Shown piece by piece: positions 11,701 through 19,865 of a stretch of DNA of 64,000 nucleotides (position 1 is the first letter of the stretch; each line of letters begins with the position of its first letter). The translations under genes and the position numbers were made by a program. A model generated the notes under the pieces. It searched no databases and was not told the DNA's origin. It saw only the letters and a list, made by a program, of their open reading frames with translations. The DNA comes from Lamellibrachia columna. Its lineage: Eukaryota; Annelida; Polychaeta; Sabellida; Siboglinidae. Where the stretch lies: the NCBI GenBank assembly GCA_963662155.1, contig OY759263.1:21203484-21267483 (forward strand), written 5' to 3'.

Positions 11701-14700
11701 ACGCGTTTATTTAGAATTTGGTAGAAACATGTAAGTCTCATTTTCACAATACGATACAAATGCTGGCTCTATTCACGCCGCCAGACCCTGTGTGTGGTTT
11801 CAGTGACACGATGCAGTAGGGTAAAATCGCCCGAGAACGGATACTTCATCGGCGAAATGTTCGTCGAATACAACAGTATTGTGAAGGTTCAATGCAAGAC
11901 GGGACACAGGTAAACTTGTAATATTAGCTACGGTTCGCTGTGATTGCTTGTCAGCAACCTAGGGACAAAGAGTTTGATGTTTCTAAGATATTGAATGGGT
12001 ATGAAAATATTGATAGAAATATTTTTTTCTTTTAAGAAATATAGTTCAACTAGAGGACACGAAGTAACATTAGGTAAGGTATAACTAGAGGGGGCGATGG
12101 GGGCAGATGCCCCCAGCGGCACCTTTGGGGCGGCACTTTGGGAGAGCAATGAATGGTAATCTTTGGACATGTTGTTCCACACGGACTGGGCTCGATATCG
12201 TTGGATAAAGGGTATCGCATTTTTTTTTTTTAAATAACCCACTCTGGTTATCATGATTTCATTGCAGAACATGAAGAATACATGCGCGTTTGCTGTTGTT
12301 TTCATGCTCGTTTAAGCATAGTATAATTCACGAATTCTGAACTTATCGACACAACGTGGGGCTCTTGTTCTCTTGTGCGAGCGCTAAGCCGTCGTCGACG
12401 GGACGAAGACGAAGGCCACGGCGTACTGTGAAAACACGGAGATCGTGACGGAATGGAGGATGCCGCGGAGAAGAAGACGGATAGTCTGTCACTGCAAGCG
12501 TAGGTGAGGCCAGAACATCTCCAGATCATCAATCGACTCCACGGGGAATGGGAAATAGGACTAGTGGCGTGATGGAGGAAGAAGACAAGTTCGGGTTTCG
12601 GGTTTTTTGGTGGAATCGACCACTGATGAGGACATCGACTCCGCCAGCAATCGATTCACGCAAGTTACCGACGACTTCGCCATTGTCAATATATTGGTAG
12701 CTGATCGCTAGTGGTATGTTGGAGCAATGACCTAGGCATACCTATAATATTATTGCGCTCTTTGTTGGGGGCGGTATTTTTTAGTCTTGCCCCCCAGCGA
12801 CGCTTTGCCTCGCTACGCCACTGCGGATTAGTGTAGATTGGACTGATCAGAATCAGAACGTTCTCATTCGCACAGAGGACAATAAGTGAATGAAACAAAT
12901 CTACAGATTGTGTAAATGTTAGCAGCGGGGATATGTTTAAAATAAAATTGACGAATATGTCAGAAGGGCGGGTTAAACATATATGGAAAATGGTTGGACT
13001 CTCGCTGACAAACGGCTTCTTTGTCCACATGCTATCTGGAAGTTTTGCATTGGATGGCAGTCTTGTTAAATCTTGTTGATCAGACAGTTGTAGCTTGTTC
13101 CACATATAGCGTCCTCGCGTGTAATGTAGATTTGTAAACTTGCTATGCGAGTGAAATGAGCCGATTGCGTCACGTGGCCATACAGCCAGCATTTTTTGCC
13201 TGTCGCCAACAAATATTTAATAGGTTCGGTTCTCCCACGGTATAGGCGATTAAGTATCGGTAGCTTCTACTTGCATCAGCTGTATTATGAAAACGAATTC
13301 GTCAAACTCGCTGTTGTGCTTGATGACACATCATTTTATGTGGATATGAAAAATGCCTTTAACCTCATTCGCGAGCATAATATAATTTTCGAATTTGAAG
13401 GATTTGTTCTAGCATGAAGAACTCCATATGCCCTACACATGGTGATTTCTTTGTCAGAATATTTGTATTCGTTTTCTATGGAGATTCGACGATGGAACCA
13501 CTACTGTCGTTGCACGATGTATGGCCGACAGACAGTGGAACTGGACAGAGTCCGACTGTTATGGTAAGACTATTTCCCCACGTGTAACATATCACGAGTG
13601 TCATATTCCGGCAATATTCGCCCGCCAAATGAAAATATATTTTGTGTACACCTATTCCTATACTTGCCAATAGGATATGGCCTTGCTGTGTGCGTCCAAA
13701 CTCAACTTACGTAGTATATTTTGTCTTCGTTTACTAAACTAATCCTCTTTGTGGCAAAATGGCACGTTTGTTTGATACTCTGTGTTGGTCCTGTGTATGC
13801 CGGCTTCACTTAATGAGTCGCGCGTAATCTGTTTCCCCGATTTCATAGAACTGCGCATGCACTTATCAGTCGCGCTGTCAGCCCTCAATCAACCGGAGAA
13901 ATGACTGATTGATATTCTTCAGTTTGGTTGCATATGATTAGTTTTTATTATCTCTGTTAGGTGCATAGCCCCAAAATTATCATTTTTGTTTCGCTTTAAC
14001 ATATATAAGCTGCAATGTCAACGGCCTCTACCACTGGAAACGGTACGATTGCTAAGGTGTCATTTTTTATTTCTAATGAGGATTAGCTATTTTGTTTCAG
14101 CGATCGAGTGTACTCGACCTCCCGTAGTTCCAACCGCCACCCGTACCGGCCAAAGTCACGCATTCGAAGCCGTAGTTTCGTATGAATGTATACAGGGCAC
14201 TCGCTTCGAAGACGGAACTACATCGAAATCGATCACGTGTCTCGACTCCGGTTCATGGAATGACACCGTCTCTGGGTGCGCACGTACGTACGTTACCGAT
14301 ATCTACACGTTAATAGAATGTTTTATGATGTGTTGTCACGCACATGATGTGTTATCACGCACATGATGTGTTATCACGCACATGATGTGTTATCACGCAC
14401 ATGTGGACAAATGTTTCTGCACCGGATGCGTCGGGTTTGATGGTTGACACTAAATAAAAAATGAGTTCTGTTTAACGCAGACGACGTAAAAGGATCTCCC
14501 TGGTTCACCAATAGTTGACATGTACATTACTCGATTTACAGTTTTTGTCAGCATGTGTGTTCAACAATACAGAATGTTTGCTTCGCTTTTGCACAATTCC
14601 TTTGCACATAAAACTGTTCAAACTATAGTTCTTGAAAAGTCTTCCATACTGGACGACTTCCTCATTGGCTCCCATACACGTTCAGTTGTTCTCCCACAGA

Positions 14701-17700
14701 ATCAATCAAAGTATGGTCCTGGGTATGCCCTATCTGTACAAAAGATCCATTATTCTCTAAATATGACCCGTTGCGTTTCACCGTAGCCGCGTGTATCCGA
14801 ACAATCTGAGCAGCCCCATTTTGCACGCCGACACTGCACCTGCTCGGAATCGATTTGTCAACATCTCCCAGTTCTCCATACCAGTTGTAAGGTACTCAGC
14901 AGCATCGATGTTCACACCGTCGCTCATGTTCTACCCCTGTAAAACTGTTCCGTGAGTTCCCCAAATAACGCGGTGCAACTGCGGGGGCTTGTAATGTCGT
15001 CTGGTTGCCCCCCCCCCACCCCCACTTTGTCTTTGCAAATCTTCCGTGGGGTTATTCCGTGCGTTGCCTTTGTCTTCCGTCTTCACTGTATATATCTTGA
15101 AGGGTGCAGCCTGACAAATGGACACACGTCTTGTCTGGATTAGCACACGGTTGGGTTTTCGTTAATTTGTATTTACACTTTAGATCAATTTGGGTCAATT
15201 TATCTGGCTTCAATCCCATAGAAGTTATTGGCCCATACGCGTAGATCCTCGGCAGGGATGAAAGTTATTGCGTCAATATTTGATCGTATGTTGAAGTAGG
15301 CAACCTAGGTAAGCTGTTGCGGCTAGCAACTCTTGCGTCACGCATTGTTAGATTCAGAATCTCCTTTTTTCCGGGAATGATCTTACCATCGAAACGTAGT
15401 TTTTTAGTCATCCAGTTGGTATTTGCGAAGAGTATTATATAATTCACAATGTCATCTAGATTCTGTGATAGCTTAGATCTACTCCAGACACGTTTCGATT
15501 AATGCAACAATCAGGTGGACGATGCCCGCCATTACCCAACATTCCTGGCGCCAAGCCGCTGCATCGCCTGGCAGTGAATGGCACAACAACGGAGTATATA
15601 TGTGGGCCAGGGAATGTCTTCAGCTACGGCTCAGCAACACACCTAGTGCACTGTAATGGAACTACATGGAACGTCACAGAGACGGAAATCAAGCGTGAGT
15701 AACATGGAACTTATTAGTGCATGTGTTAATAAATTCAATACATTTTATGCATTGAGAAAGAAAGGTAACATGCTATTTTTAAGAGTAACGCCACACATTC
15801 TGTGTGTGCACGTGAGTTAAGCCATTTACGTGATTAGCATTCTTATGTAGGAATAACTTAATATAATTTTATAACAGGTGATAAGCCATATATTTGTTTG
15901 TGAAAGTTAGTACATACAATTTTCAGTTTCGAATAGGCCTAATGTTTTGTTATTGAGTGTTTTAGTTATTCTTCTTTTTAGACAATTGCAGAAATGTTAT
16001 ATTATCCATAATCACAGCTATATACATTTATTTAATTGGTAATGTCCGCTATGATTTTACTTACATTTACAGCAGTGATTGTGGCTCGATTATGTCATTA
16101 CACAGTGTCATGCGACACAATCGGACTAAAATTGCTCGTGTAAACACGCTCGTGAGACCGATGGGTGGAGCTAATGTGTGATTACGATTGTGTCTTGATT
16201 CGAATTGCACAACAATTTGGTGCGATTTTTCTGAATCAGTGTCAACCGCGACCGACAAGTGCGGGACTCGTCGTGACCTTTCTCCAAAGCTCACGTTGGG
16301 ATTGGCGCCAGTTTATAGGTCGCACTCGCAGTGTGTAGACCGTGTCGTACGACATAATCGGATCAACATCGGATACAAATCGCTAGTGTAAACGGGCATT
16401 TAACTTAGTCGCTATCGTTGCAGTGTTGCATTGTGGGAAGGTACACGCATCTGAACACGGGTTCGTCAATTCGACAGACACGGTGTATGGAAGCGTCGTG
16501 TTGCACACGTGTGAGACGGGCTTCACGTTTGACGCCGGACGCTCCGTGACGACGAGGTGCAACGAAACTGGAGGCTGGAGCAACCAGTCGGACCAATGTC
16601 GCAGTAAGTAAGAGAAACCAGTCATCAGTTGCCGTACCTGTATCAGTCGTCATCAGTTGCCGTACCTGTATCAGTCGTCATCAGTTGCCGTACCTGTTGC
16701 AGTCGTCATCAGTTGTCGTACCTGTCGTACGCAATCATGACCCTCCATTTCCCACTATCACAGATATCTACAGACAGTTCAGTTATTCTCTTTCCCAGCC
16801 AGGCTCAGTGAGTCAGCTTCGTCTCCCCCCCCCCATCTTTCCCGTTGTCACTTGATGTTTTAGCTTGCTCTTTCTCATCAAGTGTCTTAGAAATTCTGCT
16901 AGTCTTGTCATTTTCTTTTGAGAAAACTATTAATGTAAATTCACATCTACGTTTCATATGTGAGTGACCCAAACAATCGTTGAAAGAATTAATTTAAATT
17001 GAAGCTAAGTATAAATTGAAACTAGACCCATTTACCCCTGAACACCAAACAAATAACTCCTTAATTAAAGGTATTATAACATCTGTTTCCGTGTATTGCG
17101 GGGAAATGTGTGTGTTGTGTTCTGTCTAGTAGCAGTAGTATATTTGCGGGCGTTGGAGTTACTATTGTTGAGACCCCCCACCCAACCACCCCACCTCCCC
17201 CCATTGACTTAGAGTTATAATTGTTGTAGTAGTCATGATATTCCGGATACATACATATCGTAGGTATTTCCCTCGATCGCGTCGTCCTTCTCGGTCCTAG
17301 ACAGGCTGACACTTCACTTTATTGTAAATTAGATGTCACGGGAAATGAAATAAGGACTCTTGTGATAATTTCAGATGAAAACATATAATATCCAATGAAA
17401 TCGTTATGCATCTACAATGAAAGCATCAGGTTTCGGGAACGTTCATCCATGATTAGGTAACTTATTAATTACAAAACGGTTTCCTCTTTGATGTATTTAA
17501 TACGAGCTATGTGTGTGTGGCCAGTACAACAACCGTGCGACACATTTAGAGGGGTAAACTGCCACACTGCCTAATCATGAACCGGAACCGGGCATAATAA
17601 ATTATCATGATTTCAGTGATAAGACAAACGTCGGAACTAGAGCTTTCTCGGTTGCTGCGTCGATTCTGTCGAACTCACTCCCTAATGGCGTTAAGTCGGC

Positions 17701-19865
17701 AGAAAATATAGTAACACTTCGTTGTCAGCTAAAAACCCCACCTGCACGCGCTTATCCGTCACAGTTCCCTAGCGTACCGAACCAACTCGAATTATTAAAC
17801 CGTCTTGAAACTGTCTAACCTTTTTGTTTTGGTGCACTGCTGAGATTGGGTTTCCCGAGGATTTTAGCGTAATAGAAGTTTTGGTTGCATTGCATTGTTC
17901 TAGTGGTCGACTGTGGCCCACCTCCGGTCGTGTTCTACTCGTTCCGTGACACGTCCATCACGACGACATTCGGGTCCTCTGTGATAATGACCTGCCTCTC
18001 GGGATACTGGCTCCGTTACGGCGTTTTTAGCGCTGTCATCAACTGCACGGCTCAGGGCACATGGTATCCTCTCATCGGCCACTGTAGAGGTATGCCATTA
18101 GAGATAGACAAGATAAGGCAATAGAGGTACGCCATTAGAGATAGACAAGATAAGGCAATAGAGGTACGCCATTAGAGATAAACAAGATAAGGCAATAGAG
18201 GTACGCCATTAGAGATAGACAAGATAAGGCAATAGAGGTACGCCATTAGAGATAGACAAGATAAGGCAATAGAGGTACGCCATTAGAGATAGACAAGATA
18301 AGGCAATAGAGGTACGCCATTAGAGATAGACAAGATAAGGCAATAGAGGTACGCCATTAGAGATAGACAAGATAAGGCAATAGAGGTACGCCATTAGAGA
18401 TAGACAAGATAAGGCAATAGAGGTACGCCATTAGAGATAGGCAAGATAAGGCAATAGAGGTACGCCATTAGAGATAGACAAGATTAGGATATAGAGGTAC
18501 GCCATTAGAGATAGACAAGATAAGGCAATAGAGGTACGCCATTAGAGATAAACAAGATAAGGCAATAGCTTAAAATATTCTTATTCGCTAAAATGGTCAA
18601 TTGCTTCAATATACATTTAAAGCATACGCATATCAATGATTATATTCAGTATTTATAAAAATGTCTAATTGTTATTGTGAAAACACGCATCGCACATTGG
18701 GTAAATACAATTTTATCTGCCCAGTCGCAACAAAATCCCTTGGCGATAGTTAGGCGGTTTGTTTGTCGTCACAGTGAAACAAAACATAAAAACGACCAAT
18801 TTAGTGTGACGTCATCGTTGCTATCTCGCCGTTTCTGGATGCCGTGAAATACGAAAGTTGTCAATTTTTCAATATAATATAAATAACCTTTTTAATGTAT
18901 TCTTGACATTTGTGGTGGAAAACGTGCGGGCGGGCGTGCGTGCTGATTTTTTCTTCAAACTTATAAATCGGTGTTGATAAGTAATCTAGTGTAATGGTTA
19001 TGGTGATACTTAGGTCAAATATATGAAATAAAAACTGCCAGAGTGTTTCTGTATATCAGGACTGAATACACCGATAAACAACGTTTGGTCACGTATCAGT
19101 CATCCACATGTTCTAATCACGCGCTACAATCACAAAGTACACTGTCATTTCGCAGTGGTCAGGTGTCGGGCATTCGCCAAGTGGAACGGCATGGAGGCCA
19201 ACACGACTATGAGAACAGCAGGCACGACAGTAAACGTGACATGTGGCGAGACATTGATGTTTCCAGACCGTCAGCCGTACAAAACGGCGGCCTGCGATGA
19301 CGAGGGTTCGTGGAGGCCGGAAGTGCCTGACTGCATCGGTAAGTGTGAGAGGCACGAGAATGGCCAATACACCCTTCCGGTCGAAACATGGTGGCGACTT
19401 TTGGAACTAAGGATTCGTGTAACAGAACCACAGGCAGACACATTAATCGGATCTTTTCACATACAGCAATACTGTTTTGGCGGTGCATATCGTACTTATT
19501 TATGATTTATATTTAATGTTGTCTAGTGTAGATCATTAAAAGGACATATCCAGCTATTGGACTAATATTTGGCGATAAAGAGTGGGTTTGTGGTCGCCCA
19601 AAAGTGCACCATCTCCGCCCATTGGAAACAGCTAACTACCTGATTGTTATCATTCATATTTTCAGATCGGTTGCCGCCAACCAAGTACGTGGCCCCGCTT
19701 CACGAAGCCAGCAGTGCCTGGTTGTTTGGAACGGTTGCGCTGGCCCTGGTCGTAGCGGTCGTGATTGCAGTAGTCGCTACTGACTTCACCAACCTGAAGG
19801 ATGCGTTCCGTCGACTGAAGCGGAACGTTGACAGGCTGAAGCGGTGTCTGACTGGACAAATGTAA
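3277..19865 (+). CDS. F-type lectin / mucin stalk / nine-sushi membrane protein
   Basis: A likely cell-surface recognition or adhesion protein of type I topology. Seventeen exons are 3277-3378, 3864-4043, 4838-5194, 7028-7066, 7256-7987, 8896-9087, 9568-9659, 10174-10264, 11023-11205, 11804-11909, 13484-13563, 14101-14283, 15515-15694, 16424-16603, 17904-18089, 19156-19338 and 19666-19865. They join into one open frame of 1087 codons plus stop, not counting the missing 5' end. Domain order is two FTP (F-type lectin-like, galactose-binding fold) domains, a 13-codon linker, a Thr/Ser/Asp/Pro 12-residue-repeat stalk, nine sushi modules, a hydrophobic helix (WLFGTVALALVVAVVIAVV) and a basic tail of about 30 residues. 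Introns are phase 1 except those splitting sushi 2 (phase 0) and sushi 4 (phase 2), as is usual for shuffled extracellular modules. Lectin plus CCP plus membrane anchor recalls selectins, but with an F-type fold. Ligand and function are inference. Confidence 0.82.
3864..4043 (+). CDS. Lectin/sushi gene exon: FTP domain 1, rear part
   Basis: The chosen acceptor is TTGTCTAAG, because it keeps phase 1 with the preceding donor. A stronger-looking ACCCACAG at 3874 would break the phase. The donor is TACC|GTAAGT. The end GRYLITKRRNCSIDVQVEAYR matches the closing strands of F-type lectin domains (GRY..., then a pattern like LCEVEVYG). The usual Cys before the last strand is replaced by S-I-D. Confidence 0.65.
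4446..4837 (+). repeat. 56-bp tandem array of 3' splice sites
   Basis: Seven TTGCAG-type acceptors end exactly 56 bp apart, at 4501, 4557, 4613, 4669, 4725, 4781 and 4837. Each is followed by a copy of the start of the FTP 2 exon (x-NVALKK-like). Only the last opens into the full domain. The first six run to an in-frame TAA after about 12 codons when entered in phase 1. The fifth and sixth also keep the polypyrimidine stretch TGTGTCTTTGCAG of the true site. Confidence 0.95.
4838..5194 (+). CDS. Lectin/sushi gene exon: complete FTP domain 2
   Basis: A 357-bp exon, phase 1 at both ends, with acceptor TGTCTTTGCAG and donor CTCG|GTGAGT. It encodes a whole F-type-lectin-like domain in one exon. 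NVALGKTIN is the opening strand, VVDGL the calcium/loop region, EWFVHFG the core strand and LDICEMQVLAL the closing strand. The canonical fucose-binding H...RxDxxxR/K set is not obvious, so sugar binding may be lost or altered. Confidence 0.85.
5650..5722 (-). mobile_element. CR1-type LINE 3' tail fragment
   Basis: On the minus strand this holds the words GCCATAGG...CCATTGG-like DNA and AATCTTGCTAAATCTTGTTA. The same ending occurs at 10665-10690 and 61808-61818 at the ends of recognisable CR1 copies. No coding part remains here. Confidence 0.55.
5886..6760. mobile_element. Foldback element with roughly 370-bp inverted arms
   Basis: The left arm (about 5886-6290) and right arm (about 6395-6760) are diverged reverse complements. 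Landmarks are GATCGATCGAGTCTGGTTGCC and its inverse near 6705, CTCACAGAGGACAATAAACG and its inverse near 6545, and CTGCAGAATACATAACGAA and its inverse near 6470. About 100 bp of AT-rich spacer separates them. The inner end of each arm contains the same tRNA-like segment. It lies wholly in the intron between the FTP 2 and linker exons. Confidence 0.8.
6212..6284 (+). other. tRNA-like sequence (SINE head or tRNA pseudogene)
   Basis: An A-box-like TGGCTTAGTGG at 6220-6230 and a B-box-like GGTTCCATCT at 6257-6266 have tRNA spacing. A diverged inverted copy lies in the right arm of the foldback near 6400-6440. The mismatch with the B-box consensus and the repeat setting argue against a working tRNA. 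Confidence 0.45.
7028..7066 (+). CDS. Lectin/sushi gene exon: 13-codon linker
   Basis: A micro-exon of 39 bp with acceptor TTTGACAG, donor GATG|GTACGT, phase 1 at both ends. It reads CPLMHFQPATVDG. As it is symmetric it can be skipped without loss of frame. It is supported only by splice signals and phase, so it is a good but unproven exon. Confidence 0.45.
7256..7987 (+). CDS. Lectin/sushi gene exon: Thr/Ser/Pro-rich stalk
   Basis: A 732-bp exon, acceptor CCATTTCAG, donor AAAG|GTGAAT, phase 1 at both ends. Most of it is about 16 copies of a 36-bp unit encoding a TSDVPTTDVSPD-like 12-mer. Early copies are near identical; later ones (7720-7890) are more diverged. Threonine, serine and proline density suggests a heavily O-glycosylated, extended mucin-like stalk. 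The tandem DNA keeps other frames open by chance, and those are not genes. Confidence 0.85.
7988..8895. other. Intron with CGCA microsatellite
   Basis: The intron between stalk and sushi 1. It has pyrimidine-rich unique DNA at 8200-8560 and a (CGCA)n / (GTGC)n microsatellite at about 8698-8806 that reads as alternating purine-pyrimidine DNA. No exon candidate was found. Confidence 0.6.
8896..9087 (+). CDS. Lectin/sushi gene exon: sushi module 1
   Basis: A 192-bp exon, acceptor CCACTCAG, donor CAAT|GTATGT, phase 1 at both ends. It has the sushi pattern RCP..., YVC, VVC, W and GDC. An extra cysteine (YVGC) seven residues before the second canonical one gives five Cys, so one may be unpaired or pair elsewhere. 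It is also unusually Arg-rich at its start. Confidence 0.85.
9120..9500. repeat. Microsatellite block: (GCGT)n, (ACGT)n, (GGTTGTAT)n
   Basis: Tetranucleotide tracts fill most of the intron between sushi 1 and sushi 2. The stretch 9267-9321 is pure (TACG)n of about 13 units, which is self-complementary and could form hairpins. Around 9460-9520 the unit shifts to GGTTGTAT/C. Confidence 0.9.
9568..9659 (+). CDS. Lectin/sushi gene exon: sushi module 2, first half
   Basis: Acceptor TTGTTTCAG, phase 1. It reads VMTCPSVPTVLNASVNS... to VLYTC-K. The donor AAA|GTGATT is phase 0 and matches the phase-0 start at 10174. The two halves total 183 bp, the same size as the unsplit sushi exons of this gene. 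Confidence 0.75.
10174..10264 (+). CDS. Lectin/sushi gene exon: sushi module 2, second half
   Basis: Acceptor GGCGTTAG, phase 0; donor AAAG|GTTGGT, phase 1. It reads GDTLFPNGINWAEIRCIGRG, then SWYPHVGSC. It carries the third Cys, Trp and fourth Cys. A TAG sits in frame immediately before the exon, as part of the acceptor. Confidence 0.75.
10470..10508. repeat. Perfect hairpin, 15-bp arms
   Basis: CTTCCGCACAAATCG at 10470-10484 and its exact inverse at 10494-10508 enclose a 9-base loop. A partial second copy of the right half follows (CGCACAAGTCGGTCTGGGGG). It probably belongs to a small MITE in this intron. Confidence 0.85.
10530..10692 (+). mobile_element. CR1-type LINE 3' end
   Basis: The sense strand reads LFKNKIDTYLRMAGYT-stop, the usual last residues of CR1-type ORF2, followed by the short 3' tail that ends in AATCTTGCTAAATCTTGTTAAA. 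It is 5'-truncated and lies in the intron before sushi 3. Confidence 0.8.
10805..10965 (-). mobile_element. CR1-type LINE 3' end, opposite orientation
   Basis: The reverse complement gives the same tail family (AATCCTGTTAAATCTTG) and the AAACATATTCACGCTGC...CGGCTTCCTTGTTCACTTGCC landmarks seen at 23100-23230 and 48380-48500. With the copy at 10530 it forms a tail-to-tail inverted pair about 110 bp apart. Confidence 0.7.
11023..11205 (+). CDS. Lectin/sushi gene exon: sushi module 3
   Basis: A 183-bp exon, acceptor CTGCTTACAG, donor ACGG|GTGTGT, phase 1 at both ends. The pattern is RCSALPYVDNTR, FVCLPGHRF, IACRLDQTW, EEC. A longer open frame exists on another phase here but lacks the domain pattern. 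Confidence 0.88.
11804..11909 (+). CDS. Lectin/sushi gene exon: sushi module 4, first half
   Basis: Acceptor GTGGTTTCAG, phase 1; donor CACAG|GTAAAC, phase 2. It reads TRCSRVKSPENGYF... to VQCKTGHR, where the Arg codon is split by the intron. Confidence 0.82.
12074..12823. mobile_element. Non-autonomous hAT-like element
   Basis: The right end, read inward, is CAGTGGCGTAGCGAGG, a typical hAT-style terminus. The left end is a decayed GTAAGGTATAACTAGAGGGGG of the same type. The flanks AACATTAG and CGGATTAG share five of eight bases, which fits an eroded 8-bp target duplication. It occupies the intron that splits sushi 4 and encloses the sushi-like remnant at 12376. Confidence 0.6.
12376..12510 (+). 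pseudogene. Sushi-like exon remnant
   Basis: In one frame LLCER, a TAA stop, then AVVDGTKTKATAYC, matches the spacing of sushi 4 (C-KTGHRFDDGTTTVVARC) residue for residue between the two Cys. A Trp follows eight residues later. Phase and the stop rule out use as the second half of sushi 4. It may be a dead duplicate exon, or host sequence carried inside the hAT-like element. Confidence 0.3.
12930..13085 (+). mobile_element. CR1-type LINE 3' end, decayed
   Basis: It shares GATATGTTTAAAATAAAATTGAC, GGACTCTCG..., CGGCTTCTTTGTCCAC and AAATCTTGTT landmarks with the CR1 3' end at 10530, with more substitutions. The coding part is no longer open. Confidence 0.65.
13484..13563 (+). CDS. Lectin/sushi gene exon: sushi module 4, second half
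   Basis: The chosen acceptor is CTATGGAG because it restores the split Arg codon (AG|A) and gives GHR-FDDGTTTVVARC...W...DC. The donor is TATG|GTAAGA, phase 1. The two halves total 186 bp. Confidence 0.78.
14101..14283 (+). CDS. Lectin/sushi gene exon: sushi module 5
   Basis: A 183-bp exon, acceptor TTTGTTTCAG, donor GCAC|GTACGT, phase 1 at both ends. The pattern is IECTRPPVVPTATR, VSYECIQGTRFEDGT, ITCLDSGSW, SGC, with all four Cys and the Trp in place. Confidence 0.92.
14330..14403. repeat. 19-bp tandem repeat, 4 copies
   Basis: Four copies of ACGCACATGATGTGTTATC lie 47 bp after the sushi 5 donor. Confidence 0.9.
14404..15514. other. Intron, no module recognised
   Basis: The intron between sushi 5 and sushi 6. 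A minus-strand stretch at 14770-14930 reads as an open, protein-like segment (VNIDAAEYLTTG...), but I recognise no family and see no matching splice partners. A poly-C run lies at 15006-15022. Confidence 0.4.
15515..15694 (+). CDS. Lectin/sushi gene exon: sushi module 6, fourth Cys missing
   Basis: A 180-bp exon, acceptor CAACAATCAG, donor AAGC|GTGAGT, phase 1 at both ends. RCPPLPNIPGAK, YICGPGNVF, VHCNGTTW are normal, but the residue where the last Cys should be is in TETEIK. With three Cys the second disulfide cannot form in the usual way. Either the module is decaying or a non-canonical pairing exists. Confidence 0.8.
16070..16400. mobile_element. Possible MITE
   Basis: Two related blocks (GTGTCATGCGACACAATCGGA near 16108 and GTGTCGTACGACATAATCGGA near 16343) each lead into a GTGTAAAC-G-GC motif often seen in hAT MITEs. 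The termini are not clear enough to set exact ends. Confidence 0.3.
16424..16603 (+). CDS. Lectin/sushi gene exon: sushi module 7
   Basis: A 180-bp exon, acceptor ATCGTTGCAG, donor CGCA|GTAAGT, phase 1 at both ends. The pattern is HCGKVHASEHG, LHTCETGFTFDAG, TRCNETGGW, DQC. All key residues are present. Confidence 0.92.
16620..16735. repeat. 28-bp tandem repeat, about 4 copies
   Basis: The unit GTCATCAGTTGCCGTACCTG plus eight further bases repeats directly after the sushi 7 donor. The last copies are slightly diverged. Confidence 0.85.
17617..17818 (+). mobile_element. Non-LTR retrotransposon ORF2 C-terminal remnant
   Basis: The frame RAFSVAASILSNSLPNGV, then a stretch ending in LKT, is the familiar end of CR1-like ORF2 proteins (RAFSVAAP.LWNSLP...). 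It is 5'-truncated, lies in the intron before sushi 8 and is not the same family as the copy at 10530. Confidence 0.65.
17904..18089 (+). CDS. Lectin/sushi gene exon: sushi module 8
   Basis: A 186-bp exon, acceptor TTGTTCTAG, donor AGAG|GTATGC, phase 1 at both ends. The pattern is VDCGPPPVVFYS, MTCLSGYWLRYG, INCTAQGTW, GHC. The donor is the first of thirteen near-identical copies. Confidence 0.92.
18085..18568 (+). repeat. 37-bp array of thirteen 5' splice sites
   Basis: The unit GAGGTACGCCATTAGAGATA plus 17 bases repeats 13 times with exact 37-bp spacing, GT dinucleotides running from 18090 to 18534. The first unit overlaps the real donor of the sushi 8 exon (AGAG|GTATGC) and every later unit repeats it as AGAG|GTACGC. 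Reading through the first donor gives about 12 extra codons and then a stop. Confidence 0.95.
19156..19338 (+). CDS. Lectin/sushi gene exon: sushi module 9
   Basis: A 183-bp exon, acceptor ATTTCGCAG, donor ATCG|GTAAGT, phase 1 at both ends. The pattern is VRCRAFAKWNG, VTCGETLMFPDR, AACDDEGSW, PDC. This is the membrane-proximal module. Confidence 0.9.
19666..19865 (+). CDS. Lectin/sushi gene last exon: transmembrane and tail
   Basis: Acceptor ATATTTTCAG, phase 1, stop TAA at 19863. It encodes a short juxtamembrane piece, a 20-plus-residue hydrophobic helix (LFGTVALALVVAVVIAVVA) and a cytoplasmic tail rich in Arg and Lys (FRRLKRNVDRLKR). The tail carries no evident kinase, ITAM or PDZ motif; its heptad-like basic pattern could form an amphipathic helix. 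Confidence 0.9.

Noticed and set aside
14770..14930. Minus-strand protein-like segment between sushi 5 and 6
   Set aside because: It is only about 50 codons, with no recognised family, no clear splice signals and stops on both sides.
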